Shown piece after piece: positions 50,565 to 59,798 of a DNA stretch of 64,000 nucleotides (position 1 is its first letter; each line of letters starts with the position of its first letter). Where the stretch lies: assembly GCA_030824075.1 (NCBI GenBank), contig JAVBYJ010000026.1, positions 1 through 64,000 on the forward strand, read 5' to 3'. Under the pieces are notes generated by a model. It was not told the origin of the DNA. It saw only the letters and a list, made by a program, of their open reading frames with translations, and ran no database searches. The stretch comes from Geothrix sp. (GTDB lineage Bacteria > Acidobacteriota > Holophagae > Holophagales > Holophagaceae). A program made the translations under genes and the position numbers.

Positions 50565-50999
50565 CTACATCTGGAAGCGGTGCGTGCACTCCACCCAGCT
50601 CTCGCTGCCGTCCTTGTAGCGTTCGCGCTTCCAGATGGGCACCCGCTGCTTGATCTCGTCCATGATCCAGGCGGCAGCCTGGAAGCTTTCGGCGCGGTGG
50701 GCGCTGCTGGTGACAACAATGACGGCGGCTTCGGTGAGAGGCACCACGCCGATGCGGTGGTGGACGGCGCAGCGGGTGAGGCCGTAGCGCTCGATGGCCT
50801 TCTCGCGCAGCAGGCCCAGTTCCTTCTCGGCCATGGGCACGTAAGCCTCGTAGGCCAGCTCCAAAACGGGGCGGCCTTCGTGGTGATCCCGGGCCCGGCC
50901 TTCGAACAGGACAAGGGCCCCGGCGTGGGGATCTTCCATGACACTTCGTAAAGCCATTGCGTCCAGAGGCGCTTCCTGAACCGCTATCCAGGGAATCAT
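50565..50999 (-). CDS. moaE: Molybdopterin synthase catalytic subunit
   Basis: 144 residues. MoaE motifs: GALVLFEGRARDHHEGRPV, LELAYEAYVPMAEKEL, VHHRIGVVPLTEAAVIVVTSSAHR (active-site Arg/Lys region) and VPIWKRERYKDGSESWVE at the end. It transfers sulfur from MoaD to precursor Z to make molybdopterin. Other moa genes are not nearby. GCGGAGA precedes ATG 50999. A much longer frame upstream is an antisense shadow of the aminotransferase gene. Confidence 0.95.
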   Translation of the reverse strand: MIPWIAVQEAPLDAMALRSVMEDPHAGALVLFEGRARDHHEGRPVLELAYEAYVPMAEKELGLLREKAIERYGLTRCAVHHRIGVVPLTEAAVIVVTSSAHRAESFQAAAWIMDEIKQRVPIWKRERYKDGSESWVECTHRFQM

Positions 51000-51021
51000 G
51001 CGTGTCTCCGCTTCAACCCCA

Positions 51022-51031
51022 ACCATACACT
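51022..51031. promoter_or_regulatory. Overlapping divergent -10 elements for moaE and lat
   Basis: ACCATACACT reads TACACT rightwards (51026-51031) and TATGGT leftwards (51022-51027), so the two promoters share bases. Confidence 0.45.
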
Positions 51032-51053
51032 GAAGCGTTTTCAGAGGTCTGCC

Positions 51054-52391
51054 ATGTCCGGTCCGCACATCGATCCCAACGCCGTCTTCGACACCCTGGG
51101 CCGCCACATGCTGGTGGATGGGTTCCATCTGGTGATGGATCTGGAGAAATCCCACGGATCCTGGATCGTGGACGCCCGGGATGGCCGGAAATACCTCGAT
51201 TTCTACACCTTCTTCGCCACCACGCCCCTGGGCCACAACCACCCCCGCCTGCGGGAGGCCGCCTTCGTGCAGCGCCTGGGCGAGATCGCCGTCAACAAGC
51301 CGGCCAACTCGGATATCTACACCACCGCCTTCGCGGAGTGGGTGGAGGCCTTCGGCACCCACGCAGCACCGGACTACCTGCCCCACCTGTTCTGGATCGA
51401 CGGCGGCTCTCTGGCGGTGGAAAACGCCCTGAAAGCGGCCTTCGACTGGAAGGTTCGCAAGAACCTGGCGGCCGGCAAGGGCGAAAAGGGCTCGCAGGTG
51501 ATCCACTTCCGGGAAGCCTTCCATGGCCGCAGCGGCTACACCCTGAGCCTCACGAACACCGCCGATCCCCGCAAGCACCAGTACTTCCCCAAATTCCCCT
51601 GGCCCCGCGTACCGAATCCCAAACTGACGTTCCCCATGGACCTCGCCACCATCGAGGCGGCGGAGGCGGAAGCCATCTCGGCCATCGAAGCCGCCGTGGC
51701 GGTGGATCCCGACGACATCGCCTGCCTCATCGTGGAACCCATCCAGGGCGAGGGCGGCGACAACCACTTCCGGGGCGAGTTCCTCCGGAAGCTGCGGATC
51801 CTGGCGGACCGTCATGATTTCCTGCTGATCTTCGACGAAGTGCAAACGGGCTTCGGTGCCACAGGCAAGTGGTGGGCGCATCAGTGGTTTGACGTGCAGC
51901 CCGACATCATCGCCTTCGGCAAGAAGACCCAGACCTGCGGCATTGCCGCGGGTCGACGCCTGGACGAAGTCGAGGGCGTCTTCAAGGTGCCCAGCCGCAT
52001 CAACAGCACCTGGGGTGGCAACCTGGTGGACATGGTGCGCGGCACGCGCATCATCGACGTCATCCGCGAAGAGAACCTGCTGGATCATGGCGTCAAGCAG
52101 GGTGAACGCCTGCTCAAGGGACTGCAGGAGATCCATCGCGACTTCGCTGAGTTCACCTCGAATCCCCGTGGCCTCGGCCTCTTCTGTGCCCTGGACATCG
52201 CCACGCCGGAGCTGCGCAACGCCGTGGTAGCCAAGGGCCATGAGCTGGGCATGATGGTCCTTTCCACCGGCGTGCAGGGCCTGCGCTTCCGCCCCGCCAT
52301 GAACCTCACCACGGAAGATCTGGACCTGGGCGTGGAACTGCTCCGCAAGGCCGTGGCCGAAGTAGCGGCCACATCGCCTACCCTGGTTTGA
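51054..52391 (+). CDS. lat: L-lysine 6-aminotransferase
   Basis: 445 residues, class III PLP aminotransferase. [93 protein letters not shown] and the PLP-Lys [10 protein letters not shown] match lysine 6-aminotransferase rather than acetylornithine or GABA relatives. It converts lysine plus 2-oxoglutarate to piperideine carboxylate. AGAGG precedes ATG 51054. It is divergent from moaE and overlaps rnhA by one base. Confidence 0.9.
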   Translation: MSGPHIDPNAVFDTLGRHMLVDGFHLVMDLEKSHGSWIVDARDGRKYLDFYTFFATTPLGHNHPRLREAAFVQRLGEIAVNKPANSDIYTTAFAEWVEAFGTHAAPDYLPHLFWIDGGSLAVENALKAAFDWKVRKNLAAGKGEKGSQVIHFREAFHGRSGYTLSLTNTADPRKHQYFPKFPWPRVPNPKLTFPMDLATIEAAEAEAISAIEAAVAVDPDDIACLIVEPIQGEGGDNHFRGEFLRKLRILADRHDFLLIFDEVQTGFGATGKWWAHQWFDVQPDIIAFGKKTQTCGIAAGRRLDEVEGVFKVPSRINSTWGGNLVDMVRGTRIIDVIREENLLDHGVKQGERLLKGLQEIHRDFAEFTSNPRGLGLFCALDIATPELRNAVVAKGHELGMMVLSTGVQGLRFRPAMNLTTEDLDLGVELLRKAVAEVAATSPTLV

Positions 52392-52393
52392 TG
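52379..52393 (+). promoter_or_regulatory. Leaderless-type promoter of rnhA
   Basis: TACCCT (52379-52384), six bases, ATG at 52391. It lies inside the last codons of lat, so rnhA may also be read from the lat transcript. Confidence 0.4.
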
Positions 52394-52831
52394 AAGGTCG
52401 AACTCTATTGCGATGGCGCGTGCTTAGGTAACCCCGGCCCGGGCGGGTGGGGTTACCTGCTCAGGGTGCACCTCACCACGGGCGTCCAGGAGAAGGAAGG
52501 TTCGGGCCCCGAGGCGGATACCACCAACAACCGCATGGAGCTGATGGCCGCCATTCGCGGTCTGGAAGCGCTCTCCAAGCCCTGTCAGGTTCAACTGCAG
52601 AGCGACAGCCAATACGTGGTGAAGGGCATCACCAGCTGGCTGAAGGACTGGAAGCGCCGGGGTTGGAAGAAGGCGGACGGCAAGCCTGTGCTGAACGCGG
52701 ATCTCTGGCAGACGCTCGATACCCAGCTGACGCGCCACCACGTGGAGGCCCGCTGGGTGAAGGGCCACGCTGGCCACGCAGAGAATGAGCGCGTGGACCG
52801 CCTTGCCAACAAAGCCGCGCAACAGGCATGA
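52391..52831 (+). CDS. rnhA: Ribonuclease HI
   Basis: 146 residues with the DEDD active site: [18 protein letters not shown] (Asp), [17 protein letters not shown] (Glu), [12 protein letters not shown] (Asp) and [18 protein letters not shown] (Asp). Degrades RNA in RNA-DNA hybrids. The start is within the lat stop (TGATG). Confidence 0.97.
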   Translation: MKVELYCDGACLGNPGPGGWGYLLRVHLTTGVQEKEGSGPEADTTNNRMELMAAIRGLEALSKPCQVQLQSDSQYVVKGITSWLKDWKRRGWKKADGKPVLNADLWQTLDTQLTRHHVEARWVKGHAGHAENERVDRLANKAAQQA

Positions 52832-52832
52832 A

Positions 52833-52856
52833 ACGGGCTCCCTCCGGGGAGCCCGT
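52833..52856. terminator. Hairpin downstream of rnhA
   Basis: ACGGGCTCCC and GGGAGCCCGT, 10-bp stem around TCCG. No T run; bidirectional role possible with the convergent TonB-like gene. Confidence 0.5.
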
Positions 52857-52876
52857 CATGAGAAGCGGAGTCCAGC

Positions 52877-54685
52877 CTAGCGTCGCTTGGGGAACTTGTA
52901 GGCAATCTCTGGGGTCCAGCCCCGCACCGGTTTCCCATCACGGGTGGCCGGGCTATAGCTGGACTTGTTGGCAGCTTCAATGGCCGCCTCGTCGAACCCG
53001 TAGGAACCGGATACCCCCTCGATCACGGAGACCTTGAGGGCCTGACCCTGTTCCCCCACGAAGACCTTCAACCGCACAATGTGATCCAGGTTTGTCTCCC
53101 AACGCATCTGGACTGCGCGTAAAGGGAAGACCGGAACCGCCTGATTCAGGAGGCGGGCGGGCTCATTGACGGGGATCGCAGCCTGGGTGGTGGCCTGCTG
53201 AGGGGGCGTCGGCACAGCAGGCTTGGGCGCCTCCTGCATGGGCTGGGGCTTGGGCGCCTCCTGAACCGGGGGCGGGGGAAGCGTGGCCACCTTGGTTTCG
53301 GCGGCCTTCTTCTTCTGCTCGGCCAGATTCTGTTCATTCTGTTTCTGTTCAGCCAGCCGCTGCTCCGCCGCCTTCTGCTGCCGTTCCAGATCCTGCTTGC
53401 GCAGCTGAGCCTCCTCCAGCTGCTTCTGGAGCCTCGCCTTCTCCTCGACGGACTTGCTCTCACCCAACTGCTTCTGCAACTGGGCGGTCTTGTCGGCCTC
53501 GACCTTCGCCTTGGCATCGAGATCAGCCTTCTGCTGCTCGATCTGGACCTTCAACACCTGAAGCTCGGCCAGTTGTTTCTGCATGACCGGATCCACCTTG
53601 GCGCGTCCAAAGAGGATATAGCCTAGTCCGAGGACAACGACGGCGGCGAGGCCTCCGCCGATGAGCAGGGTGGAGTTCTTCTGGCTGGTCTGGGCCTCAG
53701 GGTGACCATCGCCCTGATCGATCCGCGTGGCGCCGCTGCGCATCGTTTCACCCGCGGCCGTGTAGGCGAGGTAGTTGTCGCCCTGCTCCGCCTTCATGGA
53801 CGTGACGTCCCGGTCGTTCTCCTCCCGGAACAGCGTGTGCATGAAGAAGGCCATGTTGAAGGTGGTGGGGCTGTACTCGCCATCGTAGAGGACGCGCTCG
53901 AGCTCTGTGCTAAAGGCCTCCACCGTGGCGAAGGGCTGGCGACCCAGCAGCAGCCGACCGAGGAAGGCACGGATCTCTGCGGGCAGCGGGGCCTCTTCCT
54001 GGGCCGCCTTGAGGGTTGCCTGGTCCAGCACCGATTGGAGGTTGCCGCCCACCGGCAGGCGCTCAAAGGTGAGCAGTTCGTAGAGCATCGCACCCAGCGC
54101 GAAGAGGTCCAGCTGGAGCGCATCGCTCTCGGGACCCTGGAGGTAGGAGGCCAGCTTGTGCTTCACGGAAGGAGCCTTGGCCAGCATGCTCTTAATCAGC
54201 GGGGCGTAGGGTGCATCCACGAGCTGGGTGGCCCCCTCGAAACTCACCCACACGCTGTGGGGGCTGAGCACGCCGTGACTGACGCCCTTGGCCTGCATCT
54301 GCACGATGCCCTGCGCCACGCCCTGGATCACCGTGAGGGCATGGTCCACACCGAAGGGGATTTGTTCCTGCTTCGCCTTATCGATCAGCTGGGCAAGGCT
54401 GCGGCCGGGCACATAATCCCAGGCCACATGCGGCGTCTTGCCGCTTTCGATCCGGTAGCCCAATCCGAAGATGCGGGCGCCGCCCAGCAGGGGCACCACG
54501 CGGCCGGCCTCGGCCAGCCGCGTGTTCATGCCCGCCTGGAACAGCTCTTCCGAGAACGTGTGCACCAACACATGGCGGTCGAAGGTGCTGCCGAGGATGA
54601 CGACCGCGCGATGCACGGCGCCGAAGGGATCGTTGGCCAGTTCAGAAGCCAACAGGTAGGACCCGAGGCGGGTGTAGGTACCCAT
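52877..54685 (-). CDS. Pseudokinase-TonB fusion
   Basis: 602 residues. Residues 1 to about 270 have a protein-kinase fold (LGSYLLASEL, HVAWDYVPGRSLAQLI, SHGVLSPHSVWVSFEG, DLFALGAMLYELLTF) but lack catalytic residues: the ATP Lys strand reads VLVHTF, HRD is SHG, and DFG is VDAP. A membrane helix follows (339-360), then a long charged coiled coil (364-460, QKQLAELQVLKVQIEQQ), a Pro-rich stretch and a TonB C-terminal domain (about 515-602, VRLKVFVGEQGQALKVSVIE and ATRDGKPVRGW). Start ATG 54685 chosen for GGAG spacing. Confidence 0.85.
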   Translation of the reverse strand: MGTYTRLGSYLLASELANDPFGAVHRAVVILGSTFDRHVLVHTFSEELFQAGMNTRLAEAGRVVPLLGGARIFGLGYRIESGKTPHVAWDYVPGRSLAQLIDKAKQEQIPFGVDHALTVIQGVAQGIVQMQAKGVSHGVLSPHSVWVSFEGATQLVDAPYAPLIKSMLAKAPSVKHKLASYLQGPESDALQLDLFALGAMLYELLTFERLPVGGNLQSVLDQATLKAAQEEAPLPAEIRAFLGRLLLGRQPFATVEAFSTELERVLYDGEYSPTTFNMAFFMHTLFREENDRDVTSMKAEQGDNYLAYTAAGETMRSGATRIDQGDGHPEAQTSQKNSTLLIGGGLAAVVVLGLGYILFGRAKVDPVMQKQLAELQVLKVQIEQQKADLDAKAKVEADKTAQLQKQLGESKSVEEKARLQKQLEEAQLRKQDLERQQKAAEQRLAEQKQNEQNLAEQKKKAAETKVATLPPPPVQEAPKPQPMQEAPKPAVPTPPQQATTQAAIPVNEPARLLNQAVPVFPLRAVQMRWETNLDHIVRLKVFVGEQGQALKVSVIEGVSGSYGFDEAAIEAANKSSYSPATRDGKPVRGWTPEIAYKFPKRR

Positions 54686-54771
54686 GTCCATCTCCAAAGG
54701 AATGCTTGGAAAGATAGCCCGAAAGTCGTGTTTCGCCTAGCGCATCGATAGGGTGCTTTCGGATGTCGTGA

Positions 54772-55440
54772 TCAAGGTCCGGCTGGGATCTCCCACTGGT
54801 CTCCTGCCATCCGCCAGACCAGGATCCAAACGTTGGCTGTGGCGTGAACGCCGTTGGAGAAAGCCAGCTGCATCTGAGCGAAGGGCAGGGACAGCTCATC
54901 CCAGGGTCCGATGCGACGGCCCGTGCCCTCGTCAAAATGCTCCAGCAGACGCCGGTTCCGCTCCTGCTTGACGGCCAGGAAACGTCGCAGAGGCGGTCCG
55001 GGGTCCAGACTGCCCGTGGCGGCCCAGTAGGGCTCCTGGGTCACCAGCAGGTGGGCCAGGTGCTCGTCGGCGTAGGCTTCGAAACTCTCCCGGAGCGGGC
55101 TGAGGCCTTCCATGACCGAGGGATCTGTCAGCAGCTGGACCTGGTGCGCCAGAACCCCGAGATCGCGCACGATTTCCTCGGGGCGCCGATGTTCCTCACT
55201 CAGGCGCAGCAGGGTGCGGAAATGGGCCTCGATTTGCTCGACGGTGGGCGGCTGGTCATTGGCCACACCCCGGGCGGCCTCCAGCAGGATCTGAGGATGG
55301 GCCCGAAGCAGGGCGGCCATGCGGTGCGGCAGGAGACGGATGGCCCTGGCGGTCTGGACCTCGTGAACCCTGGGCGACCAGGCCCCCAGGGGCCCGAAGG
55401 CCAGCAGCGCTGCCAGCACCGGACGTGTCGAAACGCGCAT
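54772..55440 (-). CDS. Secreted protein resembling Zn-dependent phospholipase C / S1-P1 nuclease fold
   Basis: 222 residues. A signal peptide (RPVLAALLAFGPLGA) is followed immediately by WSPRVHEVQTARAIRLLP. In Zn-phospholipase C and P1 nuclease the mature chain starts with a Trp that binds zinc, with His nearby. Further His-Asp-containing helices (GVLAHQVQLLTDPS, DEHLAHLLV, SNGVHATANVW) suit the metal site. The match is by pattern only. Start shares a base with the stop of the sigma54 regulator (TGATG). Confidence 0.5.
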   Translation of the reverse strand: MRVSTRPVLAALLAFGPLGAWSPRVHEVQTARAIRLLPHRMAALLRAHPQILLEAARGVANDQPPTVEQIEAHFRTLLRLSEEHRRPEEIVRDLGVLAHQVQLLTDPSVMEGLSPLRESFEAYADEHLAHLLVTQEPYWAATGSLDPGPPLRRFLAVKQERNRRLLEHFDEGTGRRIGPWDELSLPFAQMQLAFSNGVHATANVWILVWRMAGDQWEIPAGP

Positions 55441-56852
55441 CAGGGGGCCTCCCGGGCCAGGATGGACTCGGCCTCGCCCATGGGATCCATGGGGATACCC
55501 AGAGCCCGCAGGCGGTGAAGAAGGGTCGTCCGGCGCATGCCGAGGCGGCGGGCGGATTCGCTCTTGTTCCAACCCGTGGCCTGGAGGGACTCCAGGATCA
55601 GGTGGCGTTCCAGTTCCTCCAGGAACCGGCCCAGATCCTGGTTTTGGGGCAGCCTTGGAAAAGTCACCGAAGGCAGCACACCGGCGATGGAAGCCGGAAG
55701 GTCCTGCAGCAGCAACCGCTCGGGATCAGAACCCAGGGCCATGGCCCGTTCTACGGCGTTTTCCAGTTCGCGCACATTGCCCGGCCACCCGTAGGCCTCC
55801 AGGGCCTGCAGCGCCGAGGGTTCCACCTGCTTCAAGGGAAGCCCCAACTCCCGGGCAAACTTCCGGATGAAATGCGCCACCAGCACCGGGATGTCCTGGG
55901 GGTGCTCCCGGAGCGGGTGCAACTGAATGGGAATCACGTTCAGACGGTAGAAGAGATCCTCCCGGAATCGCTTCTGCTCCACGAGACTGCCCAGTTCCTC
56001 GTTGGTGGCCGCCAGGAGCCGGAAATCCGATTTCACCGTGCGGGTTGATCCCAAAGGGGTGAATTCCCGCTCCTGGATCACACGCAACAGCTTCACCTGG
56101 AGGTTCAGTGGCATGGTGCCGATCTCGTCAAGGAACAGCGTGCCGCCTTCCGCCTGCTGGAAGCGCCCTGGCCGATCCGTGCGGGCGTCTGTATAGGCCC
56201 CGCGCACGTGGCCGAAAAGTTCGTCCTCCAGCAGGTTCTCTGGAATGGCGCCACAGTGGATGGGAATGAAGGGCCCCTGGGCGCGCAGGCTCCACTGATG
56301 GATGGCCTTGGCGGCGAGTTCCTTTCCGGTGCCGGAAGGCCCTGTGATGAGTACGGTGGAGGGCGAAGGCGCCACTCGGCGAAGCAGGGTCTGGAGGTTC
56401 TGCCAGGTTTCAGAGCGGCCGACCATGTGCGGTCCCGGCGTCTGCCCCTGAATCTGTTCACGCAGCCGCTTGTTCTCCTGGTTCAACTGAGACTTCTCGA
56501 TGGCGCGCAACAGCGTGTGTTCCAGCTCCTCGGCGCGGAAAGGCTTGGGCACGTAGTCGTAGATGCCCATCTTCATGGCCTGGAGGGCTGTCTCCACGGA
56601 AGTCGATCCCGAAAGTACCACCACCACCGTGTCGGGTTTGGCGACGGCCTGGCGGGCCAACTCAAGGCCGCTCAAATCCGGCAGCATGAGGTCCACCACC
56701 GCAAGGTCAAAATGTTCGCTGCGGAGAAACTGTGCGCCCCTCAGCCCGGATCCCGTACCCACCACCTCGTGTCCGTGCCGGGACAACAGGGTGCCCACCA
56801 CCTCGAGAATGGTTGGATCATCGTCCACCAGCAGGGCCCGGGCCGGGTTCAT
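55440..56852 (-). CDS. Sigma54-dependent response regulator (NtrC type)
   Basis: 470 residues. Receiver 1-115 with Asp54 (AVVDLMLPDLSG) and Lys103 (VPKPF). AAA+ domain: GPSGTGKE (171-178), NLLEDELFGHVRGAYTDA (GAFTGA position 218-223 reads GAYTDA), Walker B GGTLFLDE (236-243), arginine fingers and GWPGNVRELENAVERA. C-terminal Fis HTH: LQATGWNKSESARRLGMRRT. Start ATG 56852. No histidine kinase is adjacent. Shares a TGATG overlap with the phospholipase-like gene, which it may control. Confidence 0.94.
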   Translation of the reverse strand: MNPARALLVDDDPTILEVVGTLLSRHGHEVVGTGSGLRGAQFLRSEHFDLAVVDLMLPDLSGLELARQAVAKPDTVVVVLSGSTSVETALQAMKMGIYDYVPKPFRAEELEHTLLRAIEKSQLNQENKRLREQIQGQTPGPHMVGRSETWQNLQTLLRRVAPSPSTVLITGPSGTGKELAAKAIHQWSLRAQGPFIPIHCGAIPENLLEDELFGHVRGAYTDARTDRPGRFQQAEGGTLFLDEIGTMPLNLQVKLLRVIQEREFTPLGSTRTVKSDFRLLAATNEELGSLVEQKRFREDLFYRLNVIPIQLHPLREHPQDIPVLVAHFIRKFARELGLPLKQVEPSALQALEAYGWPGNVRELENAVERAMALGSDPERLLLQDLPASIAGVLPSVTFPRLPQNQDLGRFLEELERHLILESLQATGWNKSESARRLGMRRTTLLHRLRALGIPMDPMGEAESILAREAP

Positions 56853-56905
56853 AGCTCTCAGGTTCCCCAGGCCCAAGGCCCCTGTCAAGGTTTGGACAGG
56901 CTGGG

Positions 56906-56920
56906 TAGACTTTCACCATG
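56906..56920 (+). promoter_or_regulatory. Leaderless-type promoter of comEC
   Basis: TAGACT (56906-56911), six bases, ATG at 56918. CTGTCA (56882-56887) is 18 bases upstream. Confidence 0.6.
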
Positions 56921-59248
56921 CTTTCCAGATCCAGCCTGTGGCAGCGCCTGTCCGGAGCCTCGCTCTGGCCCTTGGCCTGGGCCCTGGCTGCCGCCAGCGC
57001 GGTACCCTGGCTCGTGCCTGAGCGGTGGGGTGGCAGGGTGGCATCGCTTCATCTGCTGCTCGGCAGCCTGATCTGGATCCTCTCCCTGCCCCTGGCCAGG
57101 ACCCGCCGCTGGGCCGTCGTGCCCTTGGCCCTGGGCCTGGCGGGCTTCACCTTCCTGGGCCTCGCCCGCAAGGCCCGATGGGAGACGGCACTGCCCATCG
57201 GCTTCCAGACCCTGGAGGGCCGCATCACCGCACCCTGGACCCTCCAGGGCGAAAGGCTGCGCAGCCGCATCGACCTGTCATCGCCGGAAGCCCTCCGCGG
57301 CCTCACCCTGCCCATTACGTTACCCATCAACGGGGAACAGACACCCCCTGGACCCGGTTCACCTGTCCGGCTGCGAGCCGAGTTGCGACCCATCCAACCC
57401 GCGCCCCTCTTCCTGGCCGAACGCCCCCTCTGGCGCGCCCGGAGCGATGAAGCGCCCCGCCGCATCCACCTGGCTTCAGCGCAACTGATGGAGGTCACCG
57501 GCCCTGCCAAGCCCTCCCTTCTATTGAGACTCCAGACCTTCGCCCGGCACCGCTTCGCGGCGCTGCCCCTGGGGCCCACCGCCAAGGATCTCTGGGGGGC
57601 CCTCGCTCTGGGCATCCCTCCGGCAGATGAGGCCCATTTCAGCGTGTTTGCAGAAAGCGGCACCATCCACATCCTGGTGGTATCGGGGCTTCAAGTGACC
57701 CTGGTGATGGCTGCCCTGGAGGCCCTGCTGCGTCGGCTGCGCCTGCGCGGGGCCGCGGCCGGTGCCATCGCCGCCGGGCTGCTGTACTCGGGGCTGGTGG
57801 GTTTCTCGGCACCCGTGTGGCGCGGCCTCTTCATGGGTGTGGCCTGGGCCATCGGCCGCAGCAGTGGCTGGAAACTGCCGCCAGTGGCAGGGTTGCACCT
57901 CGCCCTGCTCCTGTGGCTGCTGAGCCATCCGGCCGCCGGCGTGGAACCAGGTTTCCTGCTGGCCTGGTGGGCCCTGCTGGGCCTGCTCTGGGGGGCGGAG
58001 CCGCTGGCTGGGCTGCTGTCGCCATGGCTGGGCCGCCTCGCCCTGCCTTTGGCTCGGCTGGCTGCGCCTTGGTTGTCCACGATGCCGCTGCTGGCTCTTC
58101 TGCACGGCGGCGCACCCTGGTGGGGCATCCTCGCCAACCTGCTGGTGCTGCCCCTGGTGGCCTTCCTCACCCCCGTCTGCCTCCTGTTGATCCTGATTCC
58201 CCTGCCGGGCCTCACCCAGGGCGCAGGGGCCCTGCTGACCTGGATGGGAGACCGCCTCGTCCCGGCCCTGACGGGCATCGCACCGCTCGCAACAGGCATT
58301 CTCTGGCCCTGGCTCTTGCTGACCTTCGGATGGTTGGCCCTGGCCCACCTCCAAGGAAGGCTGAAACGGACCCGCGCCCTCACGCTGGGGCTCGTGGCCA
58401 TATCGATGGGTCTTCTTGCTTTCCACGGCACGGGCCGGGCACCCAGCACCCTGGCGCTGGAGTCCGTGGACATCGGCCAGGGCGATGCCCTGCTGCTGCG
58501 CGTCTCCGGCGGGGACGCCACTGTGATCGATACCGGCCCGGGTCCCTGGACCGGTCGCCGCCTCGCGCGGGTGCTGAGCCGACGCGGTGTGCGGGAACCT
58601 GTGCACCTGGTGCTCACCCACGCCCACGGGGATCACGCCGGCGGCTGGGCCACCCTCTCACGGCTCTGGCCGATGGCCAGTACCTCGGTGCCGGTCACAG
58701 CCGATGTAGAGGATCCCTGGGCAGCCTTCCGGCCGACCGCCGGAACGGATCCTGTGGGCCTGCTGCGCGGCGATGCCTGGACCCGCGGCGAGGCCGCCTT
58801 CAGTGTGCGCTGGCCCCCCAGCGCCTTCGCCCTGCCGGATGCCAACATGGTGTCAGTGGTGCTGAAGGTCACCTGGCAGGATCGGGAGCTATGGCTCATG
58901 GGGGACGCCCTGGCCGTCCAAGAGCGGGATCTGCTGGATCTGGGCGACCCGGGTCCCTTTCCGCACCGCCTTCTGAAAGCCGGACATCATGGCAGCCGCA
59001 ACGCCTCCGACCCGGCTTGGGTGGCGGCGCTGAACCCGGAAGTGGCCATCATCTCCGCGGCCGTCCGGAACCGCTTCGAGCATCCCCATCCCGAAACCCT
59101 GGAAACATTCCGCCGAGCAGACGTGCCCGCCTGGGTCGCCGGACCAGATGCAGGGGTACGCGTGACCGCCATTCCCCAGGGATGGCGGATCGAAACCGGC
59201 GACGGGGCCGTGTCCTTCACGCCCCTTCGAAAAAACCCGAGGCCCTGA
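56918..59248 (+). CDS. comEC: ComEC/Rec2 DNA-uptake channel
   Basis: 776 residues. An N-terminal region with membrane helices and an OB-like part (DUF4131), the competence domain with GIPPADEAHFSVFAESGTIHILVVSGLQ, many helices, then a metallo-beta-lactamase-like domain: VDIGQGDALLLR, VIDTGPGPW, LTHAHGDHAGGWAT, and KAGHHGSRNASD. ComEC carries the entering DNA strand across the inner membrane. This and the pilus genes at the window start suggest natural transformation. Its end overlaps the convergent nucleosidase by 32 bases. Confidence 0.94.
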   Translation: MLSRSSLWQRLSGASLWPLAWALAAASAVPWLVPERWGGRVASLHLLLGSLIWILSLPLARTRRWAVVPLALGLAGFTFLGLARKARWETALPIGFQTLEGRITAPWTLQGERLRSRIDLSSPEALRGLTLPITLPINGEQTPPGPGSPVRLRAELRPIQPAPLFLAERPLWRARSDEAPRRIHLASAQLMEVTGPAKPSLLLRLQTFARHRFAALPLGPTAKDLWGALALGIPPADEAHFSVFAESGTIHILVVSGLQVTLVMAALEALLRRLRLRGAAAGAIAAGLLYSGLVGFSAPVWRGLFMGVAWAIGRSSGWKLPPVAGLHLALLLWLLSHPAAGVEPGFLLAWWALLGLLWGAEPLAGLLSPWLGRLALPLARLAAPWLSTMPLLALLHGGAPWWGILANLLVLPLVAFLTPVCLLLILIPLPGLTQGAGALLTWMGDRLVPALTGIAPLATGILWPWLLLTFGWLALAHLQGRLKRTRALTLGLVAISMGLLAFHGTGRAPSTLALESVDIGQGDALLLRVSGGDATVIDTGPGPWTGRRLARVLSRRGVREPVHLVLTHAHGDHAGGWATLSRLWPMASTSVPVTADVEDPWAAFRPTAGTDPVGLLRGDAWTRGEAAFSVRWPPSAFALPDANMVSVVLKVTWQDRELWLMGDALAVQERDLLDLGDPGPFPHRLLKAGHHGSRNASDPAWVAALNPEVAIISAAVRNRFEHPHPETLETFRRADVPAWVAGPDAGVRVTAIPQGWRIETGDGAVSFTPLRKNPRP

Positions 59249-59798
59249 GCAGGTCCACCAGCCGCCGACTTCCTTCCCTGTGGTTGACCTTCCACTGAAC
59301 CTGGGCGTCCGGACCCACATCGTTCACCACCATCAGTGCGCCCCCGCAGGGCACGCCCCCCGCATGGCAGGCCGCAAAGACACCCGTCAATTCCAGATGT
59401 TCCACAGGAGCGACGGCAGCCAGCAGGGCCGCGCCTTCCAGCGTCTTCGTGATGGCCGGTGGCACGGCCACGGGATGCCTCGGCAGCGGTCCCACCAGAG
59501 TTGAAGCCCAGCGAACCCGTTCCAGACCGGGGCGATAGGCACCACCGCGCAGCTCCTCCAGAGAGGTGGCGATGGCCTCGGAGGCCCACAGACCCTCGAA
59601 CAACGCGAAACGGCTGTCGTAGCGGCCGCAGGTGCCGAGGAACAGGACCGCCTCAGGTTTGCGTTCCACCAGCAGCCGGGCCGTGGCAGCCGCGGCGGTC
59701 ACCGCACCCACGCCCACGGTGGCCGTCTCCCAACCCGTCGGTGGATCCCCCGCAAGGGAACCCAGTTCGGGAGCGAAGGCGGAGAGCAAGAGGCGCAT
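59217..59798 (-). CDS. Nucleoside phosphorylase/nucleosidase family protein (futalosine hydrolase-like)
   Basis: 193 residues of the PNP/MTA-nucleosidase fold: ATVGVGAVTAAAATARLL, AVLFLGTCGRYDSRFALFEGLW, HLELTGVFAACHAGGVPCGGALMVVNDVG and VNHREGSRRLVDLL. The late Asn-Asp in VVNDVG matches the catalytic Asp region. MqnB futalosine hydrolase (menaquinone route) is a candidate because of the small size; MTAN is another. TAGAAT lies six bases before ATG 59798. Confidence 0.75.
   Translation of the reverse strand: MRLLLSAFAPELGSLAGDPPTGWETATVGVGAVTAAAATARLLVERKPEAVLFLGTCGRYDSRFALFEGLWASEAIATSLEELRGGAYRPGLERVRWASTLVGPLPRHPVAVPPAITKTLEGAALLAAVAPVEHLELTGVFAACHAGGVPCGGALMVVNDVGPDAQVQWKVNHREGSRRLVDLLRASGFFEGA

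Noticed and set aside
50565-52241. 558-codon minus-strand frame reading through moaE
   Set aside because: Only the last 144 codons are MoaE. The rest is antisense to the aminotransferase gene and has no ribosome-binding site at its start.
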